Source of the DNA: Arthrobacter sp. SX1312
GTDB taxonomy: Bacteria > Actinomycetota > Actinomycetes > Actinomycetales > Micrococcaceae
Length of the DNA: 64,000 nt
NCBI RefSeq assembly: GCF_002929295.1
Contig: NZ_PJIM01000001.1
Coordinates: forward strand, 418,040 to 482,039
Direction of reading: 5' to 3'
Made by a program: the position numbers and the translations under genes
Notes under the pieces: generated by a model
Database searches by the model: none
Told to the model about the DNA's origin: nothing
Seen by the model: only the letters and a program-made list of their open reading frames with translations
Part shown: positions 9,854 through 19,435 of the stretch, one piece after another
Numbering within the stretch: position 1 is the first letter of the stretch
Layout: the number at the start of each line of letters is the position of its first letter

Positions 9854-11544
9854 CACTCGGACGCCTGCCAGCACGGACAGTGCTGGCAGGCTGTCTTCTG
9901 CTCGCGCTCGCGGGCTGCACGCCCGACGACCCGGAACCGGAGCCCGACGTGATCGTTGACCTGATCGACGAGGACTGGCAGCACACGCCGGGAGTGGCGT
10001 CCGACAGCGGAGGGCTGCAGGTCACGGCCACGGCGCGAAGCATCGTCGATCAGGACGGTGGAGGAGGGCAGCCGAACCCGCCGCTCAATCTGGCCGGCAC
10101 GCATCTGGTGGCGGACGGAGACTTCTCCCTCAGCGCGTCGCTCACCGACGTGATCGCCGACGCCTCGTGGACCGTCTTCGACAGTCCGCCGGTGATCGCC
10201 GACGAATTCCGGCTGGAGCCATCGGGCCTGCGGCTCACCCTCCTCGACGACGACCTCGAGATCGCCGTCTTCGACGGTTCCCCCCAGGAGGACGTCACCA
10301 GCCCCCGGCCGGCGCACGAGGAGCACGTGACGGTCCGGGATCCCGAAGCCACGCTGGTGGTACGCCGGTCCGGCGACACACTCGAGATCGAGAGCGGTGG
10401 AGAGACCGTCTCCTCCCTGCCCCTCGGAGCGGTGTTCGAATCAGGGAAGCTCTGGCTGGGACTCTCGAGCGAGGGCGGCTCCTTCCGCGTCGGTTCCTTC
10501 ACCGCGACCGCTCTGGACGGCGGCACCCTCACGACCGCGGAGCCGGCCGTGGTCCAGGCCGAGCAGGAGCCGGACGGGCTGCAGGCCCTGGCCTCGCAGA
10601 AGAGGCCGGATTTCACGATCGGCGCCGCGGTGGCGCTCGGCCCGCTCGCCTCGGACCCGGACTACGCCAGGGAGTTCGTCGGCAACTTCGGCGCGCTCAC
10701 GCCGGAGAACGCGATGAAGCCGCAGTTCCTCTCGCCGCAGCAGGCCGTGTACACGTTCGAGGAGGCCGATGCGATCATCGCGATCGCCGAGAGCAAGGAC
10801 CTGGCGGTGCACGGCCACACCATCGCCTTCACCGAGGCGATGCCCCGCTGGATGCAGGAGTTGCCCACCGGCACGGAGTGGGAGCGCCGAGCCAGCGCCG
10901 AGGCACTGCTCGACTACATCACGACCGTGGTGACCCACTTCAAGGGCCGCATCGACTCGCTCGACGTCGTCAACGAACCGTTCGACGTGGACCAGGGCAC
11001 CAGCTACCAGCAGAACATCTGGTACCGGGTCTTCGGGCCCGGCTACCCGGCGGTCGTCTCCCAGGCCGTCTACGAGGCGGATCCGGACGTCAAGCAGTTC
11101 ATCAACGAGAACGGGGCCGACGTCCCGGGGTACCGCCAGGACGCCCTGCTCAAGCTCGCCCTCGACACCAACGCGCAGGGCGGGCACATCTACGGCGTCG
11201 GCCTCCAGGCCCACGTCTACGACCTCGAGACCGACGCCATCTCAACCGAGGATCTCACGGAGACGCTCGAGAACTTCGGGGATGCCGGGCTGCGCGTCCG
11301 GATCTCGGAGAACGACGTCACCGACGGAGAGGGGGTCGACGCTCAGGCGGAGCAGTACGCCACGGTGCTGGAGACCTGCATGCGCTCGCCTACCTGCGTC
11401 TCCTACACCACGTGGGGCGTGGACAACCGCTACAACTGGTGGGTCGACGACGACGGTGAGCTGCAACAGGGCCGGGACTTCCTGTTCACGGACGGGGAGA
11501 CGACCCCCGCGTACGACGCGATGAGGCGCGTGCTGGGCGGCTGA
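9841..11544 (+). CDS. GH10-family glycoside hydrolase lipoprotein
   Basis: This 567-residue protein begins with a lipoprotein signal (lipobox LAGC, Cys26). A beta-rich region of about 230 residues comes next, then a GH10 (xylanase-type) barrel from about residue 255. The catalytic pair is present: acid/base E379 in VVNEPF and nucleophile E490 in RISENDV. TPENAMKP, HGHTIAF and TTWGVDN are further GH10 signatures. The GTG start lies inside the end of the deacetylase gene (13-base overlap), so it belongs to the operon. GH10 enzymes normally cut beta-1,4-xylan. Here trimming or releasing the locus polysaccharide is an inference, and scavenging plant xylan is the alternative. Confidence 0.85.
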   Translation: MAALTLGRLPARTVLAGCLLLALAGCTPDDPEPEPDVIVDLIDEDWQHTPGVASDSGGLQVTATARSIVDQDGGGGQPNPPLNLAGTHLVADGDFSLSASLTDVIADASWTVFDSPPVIADEFRLEPSGLRLTLLDDDLEIAVFDGSPQEDVTSPRPAHEEHVTVRDPEATLVVRRSGDTLEIESGGETVSSLPLGAVFESGKLWLGLSSEGGSFRVGSFTATALDGGTLTTAEPAVVQAEQEPDGLQALASQKRPDFTIGAAVALGPLASDPDYAREFVGNFGALTPENAMKPQFLSPQQAVYTFEEADAIIAIAESKDLAVHGHTIAFTEAMPRWMQELPTGTEWERRASAEALLDYITTVVTHFKGRIDSLDVVNEPFDVDQGTSYQQNIWYRVFGPGYPAVVSQAVYEADPDVKQFINENGADVPGYRQDALLKLALDTNAQGGHIYGVGLQAHVYDLETDAISTEDLTETLENFGDAGLRVRISENDVTDGEGVDAQAEQYATVLETCMRSPTCVSYTTWGVDNRYNWWVDDDGELQQGRDFLFTDGETTPAYDAMRRVLGG

Positions 11545-11623
11545 GCGTCGCGGTGGCGCCGCCGCCTTGACGCCGCCGCCCTGACGTCGACGGGGATCCT
11601 GGGCGGTCGTCGGTGGGCCCGTC

Positions 11624-12637
11624 TCAGTGGACGGCCTCGGCGTGGTGCACGGCCTCGGCGTGGATACCGTTGGAGGCGGTGGAGAGGATGTCCTTCGCCA
11701 CCTTGAGGATGATGGTGTCGATGGACGCGGTCGGTCGGAACCGGATGAGGCGTGACGCGAGGGCGATGTCGGGGGACCGGCGTCGAACGTCCTCGTGGCC
11801 GGGGCCGTAGACGTCGTCGTACGGAATGAAGCTGATCATGCTGCGGCTGCCCAGGAGCCTGATCGTCCGCTCGGCCAGCTCGATGATCGACACCTCCTGG
11901 GTGCTACCAAGGTCGGTCGCGAGCCCACGGGCGGCCGGCTGCTCGGCGATGCGCACGATCGCCGGGACGACGTCCCCCACATAGGAGAAGCAGCGAGTCT
12001 GCCGGCCGTCACCGTGGACGGTCAGCGGGTCACCCCGCAGCGCCTGCTTCACGAGCGTCGGCACCACGCCACCGGATCGGCCTCCCTGGCGGGGACCCGC
12101 CGTATCGAAGAGCCGGACCACGGACACCGCCAGACCGTATTCCCGCCCGTAGGCCTGGGCGAAGGCCTCTTCCGTCGCCTCCGCGGCGACACCCGCCCAC
12201 CGGGGGGTCAGCGGCGAACCGAGGATGCACTCCGCATCCCCGGACAACCGGCCGGAGACGTGCCTTCCATGGATGTCGCCGCTGGACACCACGATCAACT
12301 CGGAACCCGCATCGAGGCAGGCGTCGAGGACCGTCTCGGTGCCATGGACGGTGGAGCGAAGGCCTGCGAGGGGGCGATCCGTGTACGCATGCGCCCCACC
12401 GGCGGTCGCCAGATGGAACACCCGGTCCACTCCGCGGATCGCCCTGCCGACCGCAGCCGTGTCCAGGGTGCTGCCCTCGTGGAACGTGAAGGTCTCATGG
12501 GCCAGGCACGCACCCAGATTCTCGAGCCTGCCGCGGGAGAGATCATCGAGCACGGTGACGGCGTCCCCGGCGTCCAAAAGGTATTCGGCGAGGTGGCTGC
12601 CGATGAAACCAGCGCCACCGATCACGGCGGTTCTCAT
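11624..12637 (-). CDS. NAD-dependent epimerase/dehydratase family protein, catalytic pair missing
   Basis: This extended short-chain dehydrogenase-like protein has 337 residues. The N-terminus has the NAD-binding GGAGFIGSHL and a DDLSRG motif, and the active-site Ser is present in VVSSGD. The family consensus then has YxxxK after TPRW. Here the aligned residues are Gly and Glu (TPRWAGVAAEATEE), so both catalytic residues are gone with no sign of a frameshift. The C-terminus ends in a duplicated HAEAVH hexapeptide. The ATG at 12635-12637 follows a GGGGGAA ribosome site. It may bind nucleotide sugar or act without redox chemistry; a link to the neighbouring polysaccharide operon is possible but it is on the opposite strand. 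Confidence 0.8.
   Translation of the reverse strand: MRTAVIGGAGFIGSHLAEYLLDAGDAVTVLDDLSRGRLENLGACLAHETFTFHEGSTLDTAAVGRAIRGVDRVFHLATAGGAHAYTDRPLAGLRSTVHGTETVLDACLDAGSELIVVSSGDIHGRHVSGRLSGDAECILGSPLTPRWAGVAAEATEEAFAQAYGREYGLAVSVVRLFDTAGPRQGGRSGGVVPTLVKQALRGDPLTVHGDGRQTRCFSYVGDVVPAIVRIAEQPAARGLATDLGSTQEVSIIELAERTIRLLGSRSMISFIPYDDVYGPGHEDVRRRSPDIALASRLIRFRPTASIDTIILKVAKDILSTASNGIHAEAVHHAEAVH
11625..11665 (-). repeat. Tandem 18-base repeat at the 3' end of the epimerase-like gene
   Basis: Two nearly identical 18-base units encode the terminal HAEAVH duplication of the epimerase-like protein. The repeat sits directly before the stop codon and looks like a recent slippage event. Confidence 0.6.
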
Positions 12638-12945
12638 GGCCCGTTCCCCCTGGGTGATTCGGCGATTCCAGCAACGGAGCGGCGGACGATGGCGCGAATC
12701 GTAGGACCCGGACCACACAGCGCCGTGCTGCACTGCTTCTCGGCAGCATCCTATGAACGGTCGTGCCCGGGGGCACGAGTGCGTTCCACTCGATTCCGGG
12801 TGGGGACTCCTGCACGAACCACCCGTCGTCCTGGGCCGACTACCCGGCCGTGCTCCGAGGACGGTCGACGACCTTCGTCAGCGCAGTGCAGGAGCGGGGG
12901 TTCCTGCGACCCGACCACCGCGTCGAGGCCTTCGCCGGCGTGACC
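12638..12945. other. Gene-free stretch between epimerase-like and SURF1 genes
   Basis: These 308 bases separate two minus-strand genes. No coding region was recognised. They should contain the promoter of the epimerase-like gene and the end of the SURF1 transcript; no clear hairpin was seen. Confidence 0.5.
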
Positions 12946-13773
12946 CTAGCGGATTCCCCGGGCGTCGAGGATGGCGTCCTCCTCCTCCTCCGAGGACGGG
13001 CGACGACGCCGGCGGGCCGGGCGATCCGGAGCGGTGCCGTCCCGTTCGGCGTCGCTCCTGCGCTGCTGCCGCGCCGCGTACCCGAGGCCCACGAAGGCGA
13101 GGACGCCGAAGGCGAACCACTGCAGGGAGTAGGAGAGATGCGGCCCTTCGTCGATGGACGGCTTGGGTGCGGCGATCGGGGTCTGGGCCGCTGCCGGCCG
13201 CTCCAGCGCGACCAGGCCGTAGGCGGCGTCCTGCAGGGGGTACTCCACGCTCTCCGCGAGCGACGGAAGATGGATCGATGCGATCTGCCCCTCGGGTGCG
13301 CCCCGGTTCACCTCCGGCTCGCCCGGCCGAATCCGTGCGGTGACCTCGACCTCCCCCGCGGGCGGGGCCGGCACCACGTCCGGGCGTCCTGCTTCAGCGT
13401 TGCCGATGGGCAGCCAGCCGCGGTCGATGATGACGGCGGTCCCGTCCTCGAGCCGCAGGGGAGTGAGCACCTCATACCCCGGCTGACCGTTGAGCGGCCT
13501 GTTGCGCACCACGACCTGGTGTTCGACGTCGTACGTCCCGGTGAAGGTCACCGGCGTCCATTCGCGGGCGGGATCGAAGGTGTCGAAGCCGTTCGCCCCC
13601 GGTACATAGCGCTGCGGCGGGGCATCGTAGTTCGCCTCGATGCGCTGGATGTCCTCCACGACGGCCTCCCGCCTGTCCAGCTGCCATCGTCCGAGCCCCA
13701 CGCAGCCGGCGGCCAGCACCATGACCATGGCCAGCCAGCCGAGCCAGCGGACGGAGAAGAAATAGCGGAACAC
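12946..13773 (-). CDS. SURF1 family cytochrome oxidase assembly protein
   Basis: The protein has 275 residues, with an N-terminal membrane helix (about 8-28) and a second near residues 215-235. The family motifs GRWQLDRR and, in the middle, PVTFTGTYD, NRPLNGQPGYEVLTPL and IDRGWLP are all present. A charged Arg/Glu tail follows. SURF1 proteins assist assembly or heme insertion of cytochrome c oxidase in the membrane. The gene directly follows the small cysteine protein gene with no spacer, so the two are likely co-transcribed. Confidence 0.92.
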   Translation of the reverse strand: MFRYFFSVRWLGWLAMVMVLAAGCVGLGRWQLDRREAVVEDIQRIEANYDAPPQRYVPGANGFDTFDPAREWTPVTFTGTYDVEHQVVVRNRPLNGQPGYEVLTPLRLEDGTAVIIDRGWLPIGNAEAGRPDVVPAPPAGEVEVTARIRPGEPEVNRGAPEGQIASIHLPSLAESVEYPLQDAAYGLVALERPAAAQTPIAAPKPSIDEGPHLSYSLQWFAFGVLAFVGLGYAARQQRRSDAERDGTAPDRPARRRRRPSSEEEEDAILDARGIR

Positions 13774-14065
13774 CTAGCGGGTCTCCATCGGTCGGTCGGC
13801 GGTCAGGGGGAGGGTCTCCTTCCAGAGCCCGCGATCCCGGAGGTACTCCTCGAACCACTCCACGTGCTCAGGGCACGACGCCCAGGCCTTCTGTCGCTCG
13901 GGGGTGTGGATGCGCGGGTTGTTCCACAGCAGCTGCCACTCGGCGTCGTTCCGGCATCCCTTGCGGGAGCAGACGGGAGGCCCTCCCTCGGCCGGTCCCG
14001 GCGCCCCGAACAGACCGAGGCCCGCGGCCGGACGGGCGGCAACGGGCCGGGGAGTGGACGGCAGG

Positions 14066-15435
<1,370 letters not shown>

Positions 15436-15477
15436 GCCACCCCCGCCCCCACCACCCAGCCCACCAGAAGGAGAACC

Positions 15478-16227
15478 ATGGCCACCCTCGAGGGAACCAC
15501 AGCAATCGTCACCGGATCGTCCCGCGGGATCGGCGCCGACGTCGCGCAGCAGCTCGCTGCGCAGGGCGCCGCCGTCGTCGTGAACTACCGTCAGAAGGCG
15601 CCGCGCGCCAACAAGGTGGTGGCGGGGATCGAGACGACCGGCGGCCGGGCCGTCGCGGTCGGTGCGGACCTGACGACGCCGGAGGGTCCTGCGGCGCTGG
15701 TCGATACTGCAGTCTCGACCTTCGGTGGGCTGAACCTGCTGGTCCTCAACGCGTCCGGCGGCATGGAGACGGGCCTGGGGGAGGATTATGCGCTGAAGCT
15801 CAACCGTGACGCGCAGATCGCCATGCTCGAGGCCGCCACGGAGGTGATGCCCGCGGGCTCACGCGTCGTCTTCATCACGAGCCACCAGGCGCACTTCATC
15901 GAGAAGGTCGAGACGATGGACGCCTACGAGCCGGTCGCGCGCAGCAAGCGGGCCGGCGAGGACGCCCTGCGCGCCCGCATCCCGCAGCTCGACGAGAAGG
16001 GGATCTCCCTCGTCGTCGTGTCCGGCGACATGATCGAGGGCACGGTCACGGCGACGCTGCTGGACCGCGCCACCCCCGGAGCCATCGAGGCGCGCCGCCA
16101 GGAGGCGGGCCGCCTGTACTCCGTCGCGGAGTTCGCGACCGAGATCGTCCGGATGGTCACGGCGGACGTCCCCACGGGCCACACGGAGTATGTGGGCGGC
16201 GCCGAGGACTTCCTCGCCAAGAGCTGA
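15478..16227 (+). CDS. SDR family oxidoreductase with atypical catalytic spacing
   Basis: The protein has 249 residues with a Rossmann fold: GSSRGIG near the N-terminus and NASGG in place of the usual NNAG. The only suitable Tyr before the active-site Lys is in YEPVARSK, seven positions before the Lys instead of four, so the normal YxxxK motif is absent. An AAGGAG ribosome site precedes the ATG. The gene probably shares the fabG transcript. Its substrate is unknown; a role in lipid metabolism is suggested by position only. Confidence 0.8.
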   Translation: MATLEGTTAIVTGSSRGIGADVAQQLAAQGAAVVVNYRQKAPRANKVVAGIETTGGRAVAVGADLTTPEGPAALVDTAVSTFGGLNLLVLNASGGMETGLGEDYALKLNRDAQIAMLEAATEVMPAGSRVVFITSHQAHFIEKVETMDAYEPVARSKRAGEDALRARIPQLDEKGISLVVVSGDMIEGTVTATLLDRATPGAIEARRQEAGRLYSVAEFATEIVRMVTADVPTGHTEYVGGAEDFLAKS

Positions 16228-16247
16228 CCCGCAGCCTCGTCCAAAGC

Positions 16248-16263
16248 CCGGGCTACAGCCCGG
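16248..16263. terminator. Short hairpin between convergent genes
   Basis: CCGGGCT and AGCCCGG form a compact inverted repeat over the serB stop codon, in the 25-base gap between the SDR gene and convergent serB. It could act in both directions but is short and has no T-tract. Confidence 0.35.
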
Positions 16264-17137
16264 CGAAGTGGCGGACGACGTCCAGGTCCGGAAGGTCGAG
16301 GGCGACGTCCGCCGCTGCACGGACGGCAGGCTTCGCGTTGAACGCCACGCCGAGTCCCGCTGCGCCCAGCATGTCGAGGTCGTTCGCCCCGTCGCCGACG
16401 GCGATCACCGCCGCAGGCTGCACGCCCGCGCGCTCGGCTTCGGCGCGGAGCGTGCGCTCCTTCTCGCGGCGGTCGACGACGGCGCCCGCCACCCTGCCGG
16501 TCAGGGCGCCGTCGAGGATCTCGAGGTCGTTCGCCTTGGCGAAGGACAGGCGGAGGCGCTCGGCGAGGGGTGCGAGGACCTGCGAGAAGCCGCCGGAGAC
16601 CACGCCGACGCGATGGCCCGCGCCGAGGTACGCGGCGACGAGGTCCTCCGCGCCGTCGCTCAGCTCGATGCGCTCCACGACCTCGCCGATCACGGTGGCA
16701 GGAAGCCCCTGCAGCGCGCGGACCCGGTGGTGGAGGGACTGGGCGAAGTCGAGCTCACCCCGCATGGCAGCCTCGGTCACCGCCGCCACCTCCGCCTCGC
16801 GGCCCGCATGCGCGGCGAGCAGCTCGATGACCTCCTGGCGGATCAGCGTCGAGTCGACATCCATGATCAGCAACTTCGGTCCGGGAGCGTACGTGGGGGC
16901 CGGGACGAGCGCGGCGCCGACGCCGGAGGCGGCCGTCCACCGTGCCAGCCCGGCGCGCACCTCCGAGGCCCGCGCGGTGAGCTCGACGCCGAGGGTCAGC
17001 ACCGTGTAGGTCGGGGTCGCCGCGGTCGCGGTGTCCGTGACCTCGGCGCCCAGGCCGCGCAGGGCGCCGAGCAGGTCCTCCCGGTGTCCGCCGTCGAGCC
17101 GCCTCGCATAGGCGACCACCCGTGCCGTGTCCCGCAT
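16253..17137 (-). CDS. serB: Phosphoserine phosphatase SerB
   Basis: The protein has 294 residues. An N-terminal ACT-like regulatory region of about 80 residues is followed by a HAD phosphatase domain. The HAD domain has the nucleophile motif DVDSTLI (D93, D95), VVSGGF for motif II, a Lys in the DRREKERTL region and the magnesium-binding GDGANDLDML. It catalyses the last step of serine synthesis. The ATG at 17135-17137 has a GGAGCGGGAG ribosome site; the open frame continues upstream but not as coding sequence. It is convergent with the SDR gene. Confidence 0.92.
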   Translation of the reverse strand: MRDTARVVAYARRLDGGHREDLLGALRGLGAEVTDTATAATPTYTVLTLGVELTARASEVRAGLARWTAASGVGAALVPAPTYAPGPKLLIMDVDSTLIRQEVIELLAAHAGREAEVAAVTEAAMRGELDFAQSLHHRVRALQGLPATVIGEVVERIELSDGAEDLVAAYLGAGHRVGVVSGGFSQVLAPLAERLRLSFAKANDLEILDGALTGRVAGAVVDRREKERTLRAEAERAGVQPAAVIAVGDGANDLDMLGAAGLGVAFNAKPAVRAAADVALDLPDLDVVRHFAGL

Positions 17138-17327
17138 GCTCCCGCTCCTGTCCACGCCGGTGCCGGCGTCCGTGTCTCGTGGGGTCCCGATCGTGGCGTC
17201 CTGCCCGCCGCCGGAGCCGGCAGCCGGGCCGGCAGGCGGGCCCCACGGGCCACCGGTAGAGCACAAGCGTCGTGGGCGGCCTGCCGGTTTCGCCACGGGG
17301 CCGCTCCTTAGCCTAGTGTCTAGGACC

Positions 17328-18113
17328 ATGAGTGACGTTCTGGAACTGGCGGGAGTAAGCCTCGTCAGGGGTGGCAAGACCCTGCTCGATGAGATCGACT
17401 GGCAGGTCAACGAGGGCGAGCGCTGGGTGGTCATGGGCCCCAACGGTGCGGGCAAGACCACCCTGCTGCAGCTCGCCGGCGCGCGGCTCCACCCCACCCG
17501 GGGCGTCGTCGGGATCCTCGACGAGGTCATGGGTGCGGTCGACGTCTTCGACCTGCGGCCGCGCATCGGCCTCGCGTCGGCGGCCCTCGCCTCGCAGGTA
17601 CCGGATCACGAGACCGTCCTGAACGTCGTCGTGACGGCTTCCTACGGTGTCACCGGACGGTGGCGCGAGCAGTACGAGCGACTCGACGAGCGCCGCGCCT
17701 TCCGTCTCCTCGACACCTGGGGCATGTCCCGCTTCATGAACCGCCCGTTCGGTTCCCTCAGCGAGGGGGAGCGCAAGCGCGTGCAGATCGCCCGGGCGCT
17801 CATGGCGGACCCCGAACTCCTGCTCCTCGACGAACCGGCGGCGGGCCTGGACCTCGCCGGACGCGAGGACCTCGTGCAGCGGCTGACCGAGCTCGCCCTC
17901 GACCCCGAAGCACCCGCCATGGTGCTGGTGACGCACCACCTCGAGGAGGTGCCGCCGGGCTTCACGCATGCCCTGCTGCTGCGCGACGGCGTTGTGGTGG
18001 CGGCAGGCCCCATCGCGGACGTGCTGACCGAGCAGAACCTGAGTGCCGCGTTCGACGTCCCCCTGAAGGTCAGCGAGGAGAACGGCCGCTACAGCGCCGT
18101 CGCCCGGGCGTGA
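17328..18113 (+). CDS. ABC transporter ATP-binding protein
   Basis: The protein is a single ABC domain of 261 residues with Walker A GPNGAGKTT, the signature LSEGE (a variant of LSGGQ), Walker B LLLLDEP followed by AAGLD, and the switch histidine in LVTHHLEE. No permease gene is adjacent, so the partner and the cargo are unknown. It resembles orphan ATPases of the YlmA type. The TrmH-type methyltransferase gene follows after 37 bases on the same strand and may be co-transcribed. Confidence 0.85.
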   Translation: MSDVLELAGVSLVRGGKTLLDEIDWQVNEGERWVVMGPNGAGKTTLLQLAGARLHPTRGVVGILDEVMGAVDVFDLRPRIGLASAALASQVPDHETVLNVVVTASYGVTGRWREQYERLDERRAFRLLDTWGMSRFMNRPFGSLSEGERKRVQIARALMADPELLLLDEPAAGLDLAGREDLVQRLTELALDPEAPAMVLVTHHLEEVPPGFTHALLLRDGVVVAAGPIADVLTEQNLSAAFDVPLKVSEENGRYSAVARA

Positions 18114-18150
18114 GCAGCGCAGGCCGCCGCGCGCCCCGGCACGCTCCCTG

Positions 18151-18981
18151 ATGCCCGTCATCACGCTCGATGCGGTCGACGACCCCCGGCTCTCGGACTA
18201 CCGCGACCTCACCGACGTGCAGCTGCGCCTCGCCAGGGAACCCGCGGAAGGTCTCTACATCGCAGAGAGCTCGAAGGTGCTCCGGCGCGCCGTCGACGCC
18301 GGGCACGTCCCGCGGTCCTTCCTCCTGGCGCCGAAGTGGCTCCCCGACCTGGCCGACGTCGTCGCCCGCTTCCCGTCCGTGCCCGCGTTCGTGGCCCCCG
18401 AAGCCACGCTCGAGGCCATCACGGGTTTCCACCTGCATCGCGGCGCCCTCGCCGCGATGCACCGGCCGGCACCCCGGGCACTTGACGAACTGCTGACCCC
18501 GGCCCGGCGCGTCGCGATCATCGAGGACATGGTGGACCACACCAACCTGGGTGCCGTGTTCCGGTCCGCCGCAGCGCTCGGCGTCGACGCCGTGCTGCTC
18601 AGCCCCCGCAGCGCCGATCCGCTCTACCGGAGGGCCGTGCGCGTCAGCATGGGCAGCGTCTTCCAGGTCCCGTGGGCCAGGCTGACCTCGTGGCCCGGGG
18701 ATCTCGCCGCCGTGCGCGCCGCCGGCTTCACCCTCGGTGCCCTCGCGCTGGGTCCCGGGGCCGTCCCGCTCGGTGCGTTCCCGGCACGGGACCACGAGCG
18801 GCTCGCCCTCCTGCTGGGCACCGAGGGGGACGGCCTGAGCGACGGCGCACTGGCGGAGGCCGATGTCGCCCTGACCATCCCCATGCACGGCGGCGTGGAT
18901 TCGCTGAACGTCGCCGCGGCGGCGACCGTGGCGTTCTGGGAGTGCCGGTCCGACGGCGGCGGCGCGCGCCCCGCGCTTTAG
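18151..18981 (+). CDS. TrmH/SpoU family RNA methyltransferase
   Basis: The protein has 276 residues and transfers methyl from S-adenosylmethionine to a ribose 2'-OH in tRNA or rRNA. The three SPOUT knot motifs are clear: DHTNLGAVFRSA, LLGTEGDGLS and a C-terminal IPMHGGVDSLNVAAA. An N-terminal substrate-binding region (about 100 residues) includes the typical YIAESSKVLRRA. The exact RNA target cannot be told from sequence. Confidence 0.9.
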   Translation: MPVITLDAVDDPRLSDYRDLTDVQLRLAREPAEGLYIAESSKVLRRAVDAGHVPRSFLLAPKWLPDLADVVARFPSVPAFVAPEATLEAITGFHLHRGALAAMHRPAPRALDELLTPARRVAIIEDMVDHTNLGAVFRSAAALGVDAVLLSPRSADPLYRRAVRVSMGSVFQVPWARLTSWPGDLAAVRAAGFTLGALALGPGAVPLGAFPARDHERLALLLGTEGDGLSDGALAEADVALTIPMHGGVDSLNVAAAATVAFWECRSDGGGARPAL

Positions 18982-19001
18982 CCTCGCGGATGCTCCTGCG
19001 C

Positions 19002-19007
19002 TAGTAT
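19002..19007 (+). promoter_or_regulatory. Possible -10 element of the L31 gene
   Basis: TAGTAT lies 76 bases before the L31 start codon, in the only AT-rich spot of the gap. No good -35 match accompanies it. Transcription from here would give a leader of about 70 bases. Confidence 0.35.
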
Positions 19008-19082
19008 GGATAGCTGGCGCTGTCGCCACCCTTTCAAGTTCCCGTGCCTGGCAAAATCCAGGCAACCAGAGAAGGTAGTCCC

Positions 19083-19340
19083 GTGAAGTCTGATATCCAC
19101 CCCAAGTACCAGTCGGTCGTGTTCCGCGACCTGGCCTCCGACAAGGCGTTCCTGACCAAGTCGACGGTCGGCTCGCCCAAGACCATCGAGTGGGAAGACG
19201 GCAACACCTACCCCCTCATCGAGGTCGAGATCTCCTCGGAGTCCCACCCGTTCTACACGGGCAAGCAGCGCATCATGGACTCCGCCGGTCGCGTGGAGCG
19301 CTTCAACGCCCGCTTCAAGGGCTTCGGCGCCAAGAAGTAG
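19083..19340 (+). CDS. rpmE2: 50S ribosomal protein L31 type B
   Basis: This 85-residue ribosomal protein lacks cysteines, as expected of the zinc-independent type B form, and has the family segments [23 protein letters not shown] and RVERFNARF. The GTG at 19083 gives the standard N-terminus. Type B L31 genes are often controlled by zinc status through Zur, but no Zur box is evident here. A perfect terminator follows 36 bases after the stop. Confidence 0.93.
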   Translation: MKSDIHPKYQSVVFRDLASDKAFLTKSTVGSPKTIEWEDGNTYPLIEVEISSESHPFYTGKQRIMDSAGRVERFNARFKGFGAKK

Positions 19341-19376
19341 TCCAGCTCCTCCCGAGCACCGGACCCACGGTCCCAC

Positions 19377-19409
19377 GAGGAAGCCACGCCCATCCGGCGT
19401 GGCTTCCTC
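19377..19409 (+). terminator. Strong intrinsic-type terminator after rpmE2
   Basis: GAGGAAGCCACGCC (19377-19390) and GGCGTGGCTTCCTC (19396-19409) form a perfect 14-bp stem with a five-base loop. It separates rpmE2 from the lipoate ligase gene. Confidence 0.85.
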
Positions 19410-19435
19410 CCGTTAACGCACCACGGAAGGCACCC

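Noticed and set aside
10167-11459. 430-codon plus-strand open frame
   Set aside because: It is an alternative frame of the GH10 gene with Arg/Gly-rich translation and no motifs.
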